Counted from the stretch's first letter, positions 44,662 to 56,732 are shown. The stretch is 64,000 nt of DNA from Linanthus parryae (GCA_023055425.1 JALGPY010000005.1:82749495-82813494), one strand, 5' to 3'. The notes: generated from the letters alone by a model not told the origin. Numbers and translations: made by a program.

Positions 44662-44677
44662 GTAGTGTGGGGGTAGT
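44662..44677 (+). promoter_or_regulatory. Polypurine tract of element F
   Basis: GTAGTGTGGGGGTAGT directly before the 3' LTR (TGATAAC at 44678). Confidence 0.7.
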
Positions 44678-46291
44678 TGATAACTCCGTTTTCGGAGTTA
44701 TTTTATGCCTTTTATTTCTACGTTTTGCGTGCTTATAATGGAGAATTTGTCGTCTTTTGAGTAAATTGAGCATAAATGTGAAAATACGAGTTCATATGCA
44801 ATACTTGTTAAATCCGGGCGTTTCTTTAGATTTTTGAGCTTTTTATTGTGATATGATCGCGGGTTGTGTTTTCGTGTTGTGATTCGCAGGAAAACAGGGC
44901 TTGGATGATCGTGCGGGATTTGGAAGCGAACTTCGGAAACGAGGAACTCAAAGACAAGTCGAGAGGAGAGTCAAAAGTCAAAGGAAGTCAATGGAAAGTC
45001 AAAGGAAAGTCAAACAGAAGAGGAAGGTCAAAGAAAGTCAACGGAAGATCAAGGAAAGAAAGAATGGAAGAAGAAAGTCAAAGAAGAGAAGAGAAAAGTC
45101 AAAGGAGGCAAAAAGGGGGCTGGAACACAGTGTCTTCGTGCGAAGACATTAGTCTTCGTGCGAAGACTTTACACTTAGCCAAAAATGAGCTCTGCAGCAT
45201 TCTCTTCTTAAAACAGCTCTCAGTATCTAAATGAGAAGATCTTCGCACGAAGAGGCAGAAGTCTTCGTACGAAGACTCTTCGTGCGAAGACAACTGTCTT
45301 CGTGCGAAGAGGTCGGGGGTCAGCAGCAGATTTTTGGGGCTTTTCCGTATTATTTCCAAACTTTGTAATATTATTATGGGGACGTATTTAAGACTTTTAG
45401 GTCGTCTTTTTCAGTAGTTTTGGAAGATTAGAGACATCTTTGGAGATCAAGAAGCCTTGGAGAGAGCTTAGGAGCTTTTGGATCATTCGTTTGAATTCTA
45501 AACTCTCGTTTTTCTTGATTTTTATGTTTAAACTCATTATAATCGTCGTTTTGATTATGAATATGAGTAGCTAAACACCTTTTGCTGGGAATTCTCGTTT
45601 GGTGTAGCTAGGGTTTGATCTAAAGTCGATGTTTTGATGATTGTGATGCATGCTTTAGCTTAATCTCTCGTGTTTATTCATTATTATGGATTATTTGCGT
45701 TCTTAATCACATTATCTTTGCGAGTAGCTAACGTAAAGATAGAATCAATTAGTTTCACGCGGTAACTCCGTGATAACTAGTCGGTAAATTGAATAATCTA
45801 CCTAGTCGTATCAATGTTTGGTAACTCGGCATCGTTAACTAGGATCGTTAAAGTAGAATTACAATCTTAATGCATACTTAAACCTAAATTAGGCTTGGTA
45901 ACTCGGTTTAGTTTAGTTTAAGTATAGTGGATTTGCTTGGTAACTCGGTAAGTTCAACATTGCTTGATTAATAGTGAATAACACGTGGTTGTTTTACGAA
46001 TCAAAACATAAATTTAGATCGACCTAGTGAACCTAGAGAATTCCCGGTGCTTTTCCCTTATTGATAAAACCCTCCAAATATTCATTCTTTATTAATCGTG
46101 AATTATTTCACTTGGTTAATTGAGAATTTTGCGTTTAATTCCTTAGAATTAGATAAAAACACAACTTGCGACTTGCCCACATAAGGTATAGAATAATAAT
46201 TAATTTAAACAAAGTCCCTTGGGTTCGACAACCCGGATTTCCGGTTTATTACTACACACGACGGCTGTGCACTTGCAGTTGGAACGTGTCA
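44678..46291 (+). repeat. 3' LTR of element F
   Basis: 1614 bp, same length as the 5' LTR and different at three positions by eye. W-box-like array at about 44965-45105 and palindrome cluster at 45132-45310. Confidence 0.96.
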
Positions 46292-46296
46292 TCAGC
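46292..46296 (+). repeat. Right target-site duplication of element F
   Basis: TCAGC, matching 31543-31547; followed by the remainder of E's 5' LTR. Confidence 0.95.
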
Positions 46297-46651
46297 GCTG
46301 TTACCCGGCTTAGTTAGAGTATAGTAAACATGTTTCTCAGATAATTCGGACATTGTTTACAACCCTAGGTGATCAATGAGATTGCCTAGTCCTCTCCATT
46401 AATTGATTAAGATTTCTTCTTAATTCCAGTTTACTATTATTATTTTTATTGATCGCAGCCACTTGTTTGGGGGTGCCAACACCACAATTCACACACTTTT
46501 TACTCCGGTTACCTAGTGAACTACATCAATTTGTTAATTATAAATTTTTTGCGAGTTTGTGCTCGAGGGATCGACAACCCGAGTAATGAAAATACTCACT
46601 CTTTACTACTTGGTTGTACGCATGCGTAATAGGCGCTAGTAAACTGCGTCA
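46292..46651 (+). repeat. 5' LTR of element E, second part
   Basis: Continues E's LTR ('gctgttacccggcttagtta', also at 52226) and ends AACTGCGTCA before the primer site. The last ~270 bp have no counterpart in the truncated 3' LTR. Confidence 0.85.
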
Positions 46652-46657
46652 TGTTTT

Positions 46658-46675
46658 TGGCGCCGTTGCCGGGGA
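46658..46675 (+). promoter_or_regulatory. Primer-binding site of element E
   Basis: TGGCGCCGTTGCCGGGGA, identical to that of F; tRNA-Asp type. Confidence 0.88.
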
Positions 46676-46794
46676 CAACAGTCAACAAGTTTTTAGTTAA
46701 TAATTAGTTTAGATTGCTTTTATTTTTCTGTTAAATTTGCTATTTTGATTTCTTATTTGTTTTCTCATTTTTTGCTATTTTAGGTACTCAGTTC

Positions 46795-48953
46795 ATGCAC
46801 AGGATCCCAAGAGAGCTTGTGCCCCCACTAGAAGACCCAGATCAGTTGTTCAGAGACCAAAGAAGAAGACTAAAACAGAGCACCATGGGCGAACAATTAA
46901 CCAACGCGCAGCTTAATCAGCGGTTGGAAGAGCTGTCTAAGCAGCTAAATGATCCCAACTCCCAGACATCGCACAACAATTCTGGGCAGGCTATTGTGGA
47001 GAAGTTTCAGTCGTCCACCTATGGACACAATCCGACAATTGTAGTGCCAGAGATACATGCCGATCACTTTGATCTTAAGCCTGCGACAATTCAGACGGTA
47101 ACCAATCAGTTCCAATTCTATGGGAACAAGGATGAAGACCCCAATGAATATATTGGGGGATTTAATGCTTACATAAAGGCTACAAAATACAAAGATGTGA
47201 CAAGCGAGGAATTGAAGCTCATTCTTTTCCCTTACTGTCTGAAGGGTGCAGCTGAGAAGTGGCTCCAGTCAAGAGCTCCTGATTCGATCACTACATGAGC
47301 TCAATGTGTGGATGAGTTCATGGACAAGTTTTATACAGTTCAACAGGTGATTGAGCTAGAGGGTGATATTTTATGCTTTCGGCAACAGGCCAATGAACAC
47401 GTGGTGGATGCATGGGACCGTTTTATGCATTTGATTTAGGAAGTGCCCGAATCATGATTTTGGGGATTACAAAATTTTTCAAGTCTTCTACCATGGTCTA
47501 GAACGTCACAATAGGGAGCTGGTTAACAGAGAAGTTGGGTAACAAGGATAGCAGAAGAATTGGAACCAAGGGAACTACAGACCAGGCACAAGAGATCATC
47601 CATGTTTCAGGTGTGGAAATCAGTTTGGAGCTATATACGCACCTGGGTTTCGGCACATGCCACAAGCACCAGTTTTGCACGCTCCATCACCGGCTGCTAT
47701 ATCGCCAAACCCAAAGATTTTTGTACTTATTAAGGCGTTAACACCGCTGAGTAACAAAATGAACGATATGACCACGACGGTCAATGCTATGTCTTCTGAT
47801 TTGCAGGCTACGAAGACTTCTATTCATTCACTAGAGGTACAAGTTGGGAAAATTGCAACGCAATTATCTGCTAGAGCACTTGGTTCTCTACCGTCTAACA
47901 CAGAGAATATGCGCCAGGTAAATGCCATTACCACTCGTAGAGGGGTTTCGTTGACTGATCCACCATACCCGAGCCATGCCAGAGCTGAAGAATTAATGGC
48001 TAAGGAGCATGAGGTATTCGATTCTGAGAAGACACCTGTCATGGTCCCCGAATCCAATGGCATGACTCCACATGATGAGGAAAAGTCCAATGAGGTATTA
48101 CCACCACCCTCTTCTTATAAAGATGTACCTTTTCCATTGAAAACTAGAAAGAATAAGGATGACTCTGAGGAGTACATGTGATTTCTTATTATTTTCTCCA
48201 AACTGCACATAAACATTCCGTTGATTGAGCGTTGCAGAAAATGCCTAAGTATGCGTGGTTTATCAAGGATGCAATCCTTGGGAAAAAAAGCTATGGATGA
48301 CTTTGAGATAGTGAAGTTGAATTAGCATGTGAGTTTATGTGTCTTGCATGAGCTACCCAAGAAAAAGAAAGATCCAGGTAGATTTGTGATTGAGGCTACA
48401 CTTGGCGAGGCCTATACAGGCAGCGCTCTGTGTGATCTGGGAGCGAGTGTAAACTTGATGCCGCTTTCAGTATTAAAAAATCTAGGTGTGGGGGAGCCTC
48501 GTAAAACCTGGATAAATCTACAATTCGCTGATAAGTCATCCAAGAAGGCCATTGGGGGTGGTAGAAGACTTACTTGTGAGGGTTGGTAGTTTGATCATGG
48601 CAGCTGATTTTGTGATACTGGATATGCCGGTTGGTTACGTTTCGATCATTCTTGGTAGGCCCTTTCTGGCTACGGGTCGGACGTTAATTGATGTAGAGAA
48701 TGGGGAGTTGATCATGAGGGTCAACGATACTTTGGAGACCTTTCAGGTTTTCAAACCGACTCCTCAGTACACTCGTGAGGTGAAGCCAGGATTGCCATTT
48801 CCCGTGCAAGTTAGGCGAGGAATTCAAGAGCTGACTCAGAAGGATCCGCTTGAACTTAAGGTAAAAGCATTGAGTGTGCAGGCGCACGAGGTAGTTATGA
48901 GCATCCAGCGCCAGAAGTTGGATACGGAACGACCTGCCAAACCACCTTTCTGA
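46795..48953 (+). pseudogene. Broken gag-protease of element E
   Basis: ATG 46795 opens a gag resembling F (PPLEDPDQLFRDQRR; ELKLILFPYCLKGAAEKWLQS) that stops at TGA 47296, where Trp is expected. After frameshifts, 47657-48181 carries the gag C-terminal coiled region and the ITTRRGVSLTDPPYPSHARAE motif; 48329-48589 and 48552-48953 carry the protease (CDLGASVNLMP, then ILGRPFLATGRTLID). A vestigial C-x2-C (CFRCG) lies near 47605. The frame ends KPPF then TGA, and the next bases match the sequence after F's integrase stop, so RT-RNase H-integrase were cleanly removed. Confidence 0.85.
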
Positions 48954-51105
48954 GGCTCTTGAGGTAACATGGTCGGGCCGTCGACCTTACATTACAAGCG
49001 CTGATTGGGAGGTAACCCAATTAGGATGCTTGTTGTTTTTGTTTTTATTTGTTTATGAGTTTTGTATATTTGACTATGAGGGGTGAGAGAGAGTGGACTA
49101 GTTTTTCCAATCAGTGTGCAGGGACAGAGGTACAAAAGACACAACGAATTCTCCTTCTTGATGTACGTGCTAGAGATTACAAGAAATTGTGGAAAGGAAA
49201 AAGCCCCACAGTAGTATGCAGAAAATATATAGAGAATTGCTCGAGGTCGAGGAGAAATTCCAATATGTTGAGTTCCACATGCATGAGAGGGCTACAGTTC
49301 ATGTCCTAGACGCACATAGAAATACGGGCGCGTAGAGACTTCTTCGGAAATTGTCAACGGTCCACAGGACCCCTTCTTGTTGGAATTTCGCGGCAACGGT
49401 GCCTATGTAGGTCTGGGCACCCATGTACCTCTAACTCTCTCTCTTGTTTCTAGGTTTGGAGCGCTGATTGTTGAAATCCAGTGCCTGCACATTTAAGCGA
49501 TGAGTCCTCCTTCATTATCTCTAAATTCGTTGAGGACAACGAAACGTTTAAGTGTGTGTGTGTGGGGGGGGATATGTCTACTTTTACTAATGCACATTAG
49601 AAATGCAAGTAGGCGCGAGAATTTGGATTAGGAAGACTTATATGGCTAATGCACGTTAGAAATGCAAGTAGCTGCCTCTCAGACTGGTTATCCTACTAGC
49701 GCTACACCACCGTCACTTAGGTAGTCGTCAACCCTCCTGGTAGTGGCAACGGAACAGCTGTGCTAGTGATTTTTATGGGGGCCTCACGTCCCGTCTCCAT
49801 CTCCTAGGTCCACTAGTTACCCCAATTGATCCGTTTACCCCTTCTATTCACAGCCTCTAGCCTAGGAAGCATTTAATTTTGACTTTCATCAATTGTTAGA
49901 ATGGTCCTTTCCTATTCTTCATGATAGAGGGAGTCGATATAGGGAGGTTCGATGAGGGTGTTCGGAATTGATACATCTTATGTGGATTCTATTACATGTC
50001 GTCTTTTGAGGGGATATGAGGGTGAGTTAGAGACGGTAGGACACTTTGGTGTGGCGGTGAGTCGTGTCCTTACACCACGATCACAAGTTGAGTGCCGTAG
50101 TGCGTGATGTTTTTTTCCGCACGATATGGGGTGGGGTTGGTCGAGCTTATAAGAGGTCGTGCGTTAATGTTCATTTATATTCTTTATATCTTAGGTGATG
50201 AGGAGGATCAGTTGGAAAATAAACGATTTACATTGATTACCGGGTTGCGAGAGATGCATTACATTGAGTGTGGGGGTGTCGACGCATATTTGATTATATC
50301 ACTGATTTGACACATTCCACCTCCCACATTATCTGCTTTGATATTGGATCTCCTCGGATTTTACTATGCTATTATTGGATCCATGTGTTAATGTTATTGT
50401 TGATGAAATGAAAAAAAAAAGATTGAAAGTGAATTGAATAAGGAGCTTGCTTTACACTTCATGAAGAACCGAGGAGATTAGCTATGGATCTTGATCACTC
50501 TTTCACATTCGTGGCCACGAGAACGGCTTTGCACCAAGATTGAGGGAATGAGGGACGGAAGTGTGAGATTCGGTGGGATTCCTTGGATTTTGGTGAGGGA
50601 GTGTGAGAATCAAGTTTTTGTGAGTTATATCATGACGTCTAGGACTACGCTTCTAAATATCCTGTCCAACCCGTCCTAAGTCGTCAGCAGTGTGAACCCG
50701 TGGATAAATAGCTCGGATGGTAAGTGTTAGGGATATGTTTGACGAGTGTGCAAAGCAATGTCTTAAGTGTTCGTGCCTGTTCTGTCTAACGAAACTGGCC
50801 GCAAGTTCTACCGATTGCCAAAGTTAAAGAATTTTCGAGGGAATATGAGAGCCTTATGACTTGGCGATTTACTTTTTGAGATTGCCCGATCTCTAGATAA
50901 AAAGAAAAAACTATTTGCATTGCTTAATTCTTGCATTGTTTATGATCGATTTGCATATTGTATAGTCCTATAGATTGCATGGGTGCGTGTGTTGTTTGTG
51001 TCACATGGCTAGTGACATTGTTGGCAATTAGGTGGATTGAGAATCATAGTGTGGGAGATGTTTTTGATTTTGCTCGGGATGCGCAAAAAGGTAGTGTAGG
51101 GGATT
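48954..51105 (+). other. 3' spacer of element E
   Basis: Non-coding; shares ordered blocks with F's spacers. Has hairpin CGTTG-AGGA-CAACG (49528-49541) followed by a GT/G tract (49551-49570), AGTGTGGGGGTGTC at 50266, and a GTAGTGTAGGGGATT polypurine-like tract at 51091-51105 just before the LTR. No third ORF. Confidence 0.65.
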
Positions 51106-52350
51106 TGATAACTGTTTATTAGAGTTATAATTCTCGCACGATTTGCTACCGTTTTGTGTAATTTCCAGGTAGAATATGTTAGAAATACACTATCATTGTG
51201 AAGTATGCGAGTAGTTGAGCTATTTATGCTTATTTGATAATTTTGGGCGTTTCTCGCATTTTTTACATTTATTTTGTCACTTTTGATCGCACGGGGTTTT
51301 TTCGTGTTGTGTTTGACAGGAAATGGAGCTCATGGATCAAGAGGAGGGAGAAACGAAGTTTGGAACATATGCGGCAGCCTGAGAAAGAAGAAAGAAAAAA
51401 AAATACCCAGGAGGTCGCAGGACCAGGATTTTCTGGTCCTGCGACCAGAAACTTGAAAAAATAACTGTAACTCACGACCAGGGGGTCTGGTCGCATGATC
51501 AGAAGCTGGTCGTAGGACCAGAATTTTTCTGGTCCTGCGATCAGAAGGAAATACCAGTACTCTCACGGCAAACAATAGGGGTTTTTGGTCATTACTTGAA
51601 AGTTGTCTTGTGATTAATTAGGAGACTTCTAGATCAAAAAATAATGAGGAGCCACATAAAGGGAAAACAAAGAGAAGAAAAAGGGGGATTATTGAGAAGA
51701 ACGAACAGGGGAGAAAAAGAAGAAGAAGATTTCTTGATTTCTTGATTTCATCTTTTGAATCAATTCTAGTTTCTTGTTTATGTTAGTTATCCTACTCGAG
51801 TGACACGATTAGGAGATAAGCTAGGGTTCAAGAACTAGATTTTCATTCAATAGTTGATTCATGCTTAAAGTTAGCTTATTTTAATTCAATTGTTCATGTC
51901 CTGTGCTTAATACTCAGTGTTAATGGAGTACCTAACCTGAAACACTGCTTAGTTAGCGAATGCACGACAGTGATTCTAACTAACTAGGATGATACTTGAA
52001 CATCAATCCCGTATCACTGAGACTGAGAATAAACGTGTTAGGATTTTTCTAGTAGGTAGATTCGATAGGTGAGATTCGACTGTTTTGTGCAACGGTGGAC
52101 CGATAGGGCCCGTTGTCGTGCATGTCGTTAGCCTACTAGAATGGACCGGTAGACACAAGAGACCAATAGGAGATTGTATTCTATCGTGAAGTAGAATGAA
52201 TTGAGACCAATAGGAGATAGTCAGCGCTGTTACCCGGCTTAGTTAGAATACAGTTAACGTGTTGCTCAGATAATTCGGACATCTTTTACAACCCTAGGTC
52301 ATCAACAAGATTGCCTAGTCCTCTCCATTAATTGATTAAGAATTCTTCTT
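51106..52350 (+). repeat. 3' LTR of element E (truncated)
   Basis: Starts TGATAACTG, matches the 5' LTR with an internal loss of ~190 bp near 51729, and stops matching at about 52350 after 'gattaagaattcttctt'; about 300 bp of the LTR end are gone. It preserves the uninterrupted target of element F at 52222-52226. Confidence 0.85.
51410..51545 (+). promoter_or_regulatory. Hairpin cluster in E 3' LTR
   Basis: GGTCGCAGGACCAG, then the hairpin TCTGGTC-CTGC-GACCAGA at 51432-51449, then TGGTCGCATGATCAG, GGTCGTAGGACCAG and TCTGGTCCTGCGATCAGA to 51545. All are variants of one imperfect palindrome. Confidence 0.6.
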
Positions 52351-52880
52351 CTAGTCTTGAATTCAAGCTTGCATGTCCATCTTTTGAGTTTATTGATGAA
52401 ATTTCATATTAGTTTTCTTCATCTCCATGCTTGATTCTTCATTTCCATGATTAGATCATGTGTTTGACTTCAAAAGTTACACAATTTCATGAAACTCACA
52501 CCAGAAACCCACATGCACTTTGTATTTTGTTTTTGTTGCACTTGAATCTCAAGAATATTTTAATAATTTGTTTAAGAGCATTTGAAAATATTTTTTCATT
52601 CTTAAAATGATGTTATTTGGGTGAAAATCAAGTATTCTTAACATGCATGTACTACTAGAACCATTCTAGTTGATTTTTGAAAAATTGTATGTTTATACAA
52701 TCTGGCCAGTTTTTGAAACATATATTATCTCTAAATTTTGTCTCTGTGGAATTTTTAATTCTTTCATATTCTAAAACTAGACTCATAGAGGGTAATTTTG
52801 AAAGAAAATTCAACTCCATAGCCTTATTGGTCATGTTTTCTGAAACTCTGTTTTTGTACAAATTTTGCCATTTTTGTTAC
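52351..52880. other. Unassigned sequence left of element B
   Basis: AT-rich, non-coding; a short frame at 52677-52886 has no recognisable domain. The string 'tctaaaactagactcatag' near 52765 has a loose echo at 63866 on the other side of element B, which suggests an old repetitive element, unidentified. Confidence 0.35.
52876..52880 (+). repeat. Left target-site duplication of element B
   Basis: GTTAC, identical to 63636-63640. Confidence 0.93.
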
Positions 52881-54390
52881 TGTTGATTCAAAGACCCTTG
52901 AATGTGTTTTGGTTGATAATTGTTTTGAGTGATGAAATAAAAAGACAAAGAAAAAAGGAGCAAAGCATTTCAGATACTCCAAGGCCTTGAGATATTGACA
53001 GAACTTCAAAGCCTTGAGAGTTATTCTATTCTGCTATTTGTTCTAACAGATCTGTGTTGCAGATTGGATATCTGATTATACAGATCAGGGATTTACTGCA
53101 TATACTTCTGGATTACACTATTTATATATCTAACACAATTGCAAATGATCAGAACAGGAAGAATCAAAGTTATCTGGGTTGAACTTTGAATATATGTGAA
53201 GAAGGTTCAGAGCTCCAAGGCCTTGAGATGTGTCTTGAGCTGCTGACAGTTTTTACATAACTAAGTTGATTCTTTCTTGCAGGTTATGATTCTTAGTATT
53301 GTGATTAGTTACTCACTTCTAAGTGTCTTAAACTTTTTTTTCATGATTTATATGTATTAGAAGTTATACATGTTTTTGTTCTAATCTCTTAACCAGTTTT
53401 ATCAGAAACTGGATAACCAAACAGTCATAGTACTGTTATCTTTCTGGATTATGTTGTTGCTGTGTTTCAATGCTGTTGCAGGGTTGTTAAACGTGCAGGA
53501 GCAATCTCAAAAAACTCCAACAGATATCCACTTGGAGCTGTTTGAATTTCAGTTCAAAACAGAAAGAGGATTTGTAGGAACTGAGATCCTAAAATCTCTC
53601 AATCAGTTGCAGCTGTGGATAAAAGAGACTGGTTTGAATTTTAAAGGATATAGAGGCTTGCAGGATACTCAGAAAGGAGTGAAAAATTCGTGGGAGATCA
53701 TTCATTCAAAGAAACAAACATTCAAGCTTCAATCCAGATTCTAGAAGATCAAATCAATCCACGTTTTCCGGAAGGACACATTCAGGCTTCAACAACTTAT
53801 CTTTTCTACTGTGTTCTTCACTTGTACTTTAATCTGTGTATCTTTAGAGTATCTTAAACCTCAATTAACCTAGTGGTTGGTTGTTCAAGTGAACAACAAG
53901 AGGTTCTTGTTAGCTCAACAGTTACTAGCTGGAACTAGATAGGTTTGGAACCACAAGCTGTATAGGTGTAAGGGAAATCACTTAGGCTTGAAGATCTAGG
54001 GTTGTTTCTGTGTGAGTAATAAGAAGTGTTTGCTCAATCCTGGTGGGATTAGATCCCTCAGGCAGAGATTAGGTCCATTGGGACTGAACTCTGTAAATCG
54101 CTTTGTGTTCTTTACTTTAAAGTTTGATTACTATCTGCTGCACAAAACTCAAATCAAACTAGGGTTCAAAAGCTGTTTAGAATTGTTTATAGTTCAAGGC
54201 CTTGAAGCTTTCTATTTTGCCTTTGAAAGTTTCAGACAGTTTACTAATATCTCAAGGCCTTGAGAATTGAGTTTCACACAAAGTTATTCTGTTATACTTT
54301 GAATTTTGAAAAAAGTTTCCATACTCTATTCAACCCCCCCCCCTTCTAGAGTATTTAGGTCCTGTATTTAGTCTACATTACACACTTTCA
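52881..54390 (+). repeat. 5' LTR of element B
   Basis: 1510 bp. Perfect CAAGGCCTTG palindromes at 52980, 53216, 54195 and 54253, plus the one-mismatch form at 53007. Confidence 0.94.
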
Positions 54391-54392
54391 AT

Positions 54393-54406
54393 TGGTATCA
54401 AAGCTC
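54393..54406 (+). promoter_or_regulatory. Primer-binding site of element B
   Basis: TGGTATCAAAGCTC, the initiator-Met tRNA complement with one A for G, two bases inside the LTR. Confidence 0.8.
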
Positions 54407-54440
54407 ATGTCACTGTTTTAGATCTAACAATCTGGTGACT

Positions 54441-56314
54441 ATGAGTAATGTAGGAGATGGTGGATTCTCACAAAGAAGGGCAGTCAACAGACCTCCATTG
54501 TTCTGTGGTGATAACTTCATGCACTGGAAGGCATTGATGAATATGTTCATCATAGATCAAGACATGGAAATATGGTCAATAGTTCAAAATGGTCTTCATG
54601 AGTATTACAGTACAATTGTTGGAGTCAGATGTATCAAGTTTGCGGAAAATCTTTCAGTTACTGAACTGGAAAAGGTATCAAAAAATTACAAGGCTATGAA
54701 TCTGTTATACTGTGCTCTTAATGCAGATGAGTTTAACAGAGTGTCAAATTGCAAGAGTGCCAAAGAAGTATGGGATAAACTGGTGGTGACATATGAAGGA
54801 ACTAGTCAGGTTAAGAAGACAAAAATCAACATACGTCTAAGGCAATATGATTTGTTCAAGATGAACTCAGATGAGACAATCAAGGAGATGTTCAAAAGAT
54901 TCACTGATGTGGTGAACAATCTGGAGTCATTGGGAAAGAGGTTCTCAAATGAAGAGAAGGTCAGAAAGATTCTGAGAAGCTTGCCAAAAGCCAAGTGGGA
55001 GCCAAAGACAACATCCATTGAGGAAGCTCAGGACTTGAGTCTTCTTCAGCTAGATGATCTACAAGGAAAGATGCTCACTCATGAAATGTCTATGAAGGAT
55101 GTGGAAGGTGATTTGAGTGAAAACATCAAGAACCTAGCACTTAAGGCAAAATACAGTGAAAAGTCTCAAAGCCTTGAGACTGAGGATGAGCCTGATGATG
55201 AAGAGGCTTTAGCATTTTTCTCCAAGGCCTTGGCCAGGATTCTCAAAAAGAAAAGAAACTCTGGTAACAGGGATTACAACAGAGATAGATCAAGACCCTC
55301 AGGCAGCAAGGACTACAATAGTAAACCTTCATTACAGTCACATAAAACTAAAGTAATCAATTGTTTGGAGTGTGGTGATGCAGATCATTTAGTAAGGGAC
55401 TGTCCACAAAAGAAGAAGAACAGGAACTTCAGAAGAAAGACAGTGACAACAGAAGGAAGAAATCCATGATGGCTTCTTGGAGTGATTCTGATTCATCAAG
55501 TGACTCAGACACAGAAGAAGAGCAAGCAAACTTATGCTTCATGGCAAAGCATGATGAGGAAAATTCATCTGACATACATATTGAAGATATGGTAAAAAAT
55601 TTACTTGCTAGTCCTTCTGATGTACTTCCTGATATTCTCAAAAATATGTTTTTAAATGAGGAAAGTTATAGAAATGAGATTTCTGCTTTAAAGATTAAGT
55701 TTCATGAGCAGATAAAAGAAAACCTGGACCTAGTTTTTTCAAACAAAACTGTTGAAGTCTCTAAGACAAAGCTTGAAAATGACTTCAAGGCCTTGGACAG
55801 CAGGTTCAAAGCCTTGAAGGCACAGATAAAAGAGGTTGTTGATCAAAACACTCTTTTGACTGAAAGATATGCTGATCTGAAGACTCATTAGGAGAATTTA
55901 GAACAGCGGATCTATTATTTGACTGAGAAACTTCAAGATTCCAAGAAGGTCCTAGCTAGGTTTACAGGCTCAAAACATAATATGAATCTCATTCTTGGAG
56001 GAAGTCTGAAATCAATGCATAAAAGTGGGATTGGCTATAATCCAAATTTTCCAAAGAAAAGCCAAACTACTTTTATCAAATCTGGTAGCAGACATTCTCC
56101 AAAATGTCATTACTGTGGAAAATTTGGTCATGTCAGATTAACTTGTCCCTTCAGAAGATCAGAACCTCACACTATGAGGAATACTTATCCTTATCAGCTT
56201 AAGGGACAGGTTAGGCAGATTTGGGTTCCAAAAGGGATTAGGCCACCAAACATGGTTGATTCAGAGTATAACTCAAAGTTTTGCACTTGGTCTAATAGCC
56301 TGTTGAGGCAATGA
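54441..56314 (+). pseudogene. Gag of element B (frameshifted)
   Basis: ATG 54441 (MSNVGDGGFSQRR). The UBN2-type gag core has NFMHWKALMNMFI, KSAKEVWDKLVVTYEG and LRSLPKAKWEP; a first zinc knuckle CLECGDADHLVRDC is near 55368. A frameshift near 55465 moves to a second frame with SWSDSDSSSDSDTEEE, a coiled coil, a stop at 55889, and a second zinc knuckle CHYCGKFGHVRLTC near 56107. Gag would package RNA; zinc knuckles bind it. The palindrome CAAGGCCTTG falls here at 55223 and 55786, in different codon phases. Confidence 0.88.
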
Positions 56315-56321
56315 TTTATTT

Positions 56322-56732
56322 TTGCAGGATGTCACCAAGGCCTTGAAAGATCAGAAGTGGATATTAGACAGTGGATATTCCAGACATATGTGTGGAAAGA
56401 AGTCTCTCTTCACTGAACTTACAGAAAAATCTGGAGGAACAATCACACTTGGTGACAAAGAAAAATGCAATATCATTGGTATAGGTAGTATTGGTTATGG
56501 TTCTACAAATTCTATATCTGATGTTTATCTGGTAGATGGACTTAAGTATAATTTGCTTAGTATCTCTCAGTTATGTGATAAAGGGTATAAGGCTAAATTT
56601 GACAAGGAGAAATGTGTGGTGCAAGATGAGAAATCTGGTGATTGCATACTCACTGCTCCTAGATCATATAATCTATATGCTATGAATACTAACAGTGTTG
56701 CAGGTGACAAGCTAAAAGCCTCAAGGCCTTGA
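56322..56732 (+). pseudogene. Aspartic protease of element B
   Basis: Catalytic region is WILDSGYSRHMCG (copia proteases usually have DSG-[AC]-[ST]), followed by GSTNSISDVYLVDGLKYNLLS and SQLCDKGYKAKFD. The frame ends at the palindrome site 56722-56731; integrase begins in another frame. Confidence 0.85.

Larger units (their letters stand above)
31548..46291 (+). mobile_element. Young Athila-lineage Ty3/gypsy element F, nested in element E
   Basis: 14,744 bp flanked by perfect TCAGC duplications. Order: LTR (1614 bp), tRNA-Asp primer site, gag-protease-RT-RNase H-integrase in one frame, spacer with an LTR-like module, third ORF, long 3' spacer, hairpin and polypurine tract, LTR (1614 bp). 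The LTRs differ at 3 sites as read by eye. Two lesions disable pol: TAG at 36344-36346 in RT and an organelle-derived insertion at 37953-38551 in integrase. Confidence 0.96.
30239..52350 (+). mobile_element. Athila-like Ty3/gypsy element E carrying only gag-protease
   Basis: 5' LTR (30239-31547 plus 46292-46651, split by element F), tRNA-Asp-type primer site, broken gag and protease (46795-48953), Athila 3' spacer (48954-51105) and a 3' LTR (51106-52350) cut short. RT, RNase H, integrase and the third ORF are absent: after the protease region the sequence goes directly to the spacer that follows integrase in element F. Size without F is about 7.4 kb. The left end is approximate; no target-site duplication can be tested because the right end is lost. 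Confidence 0.8.
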
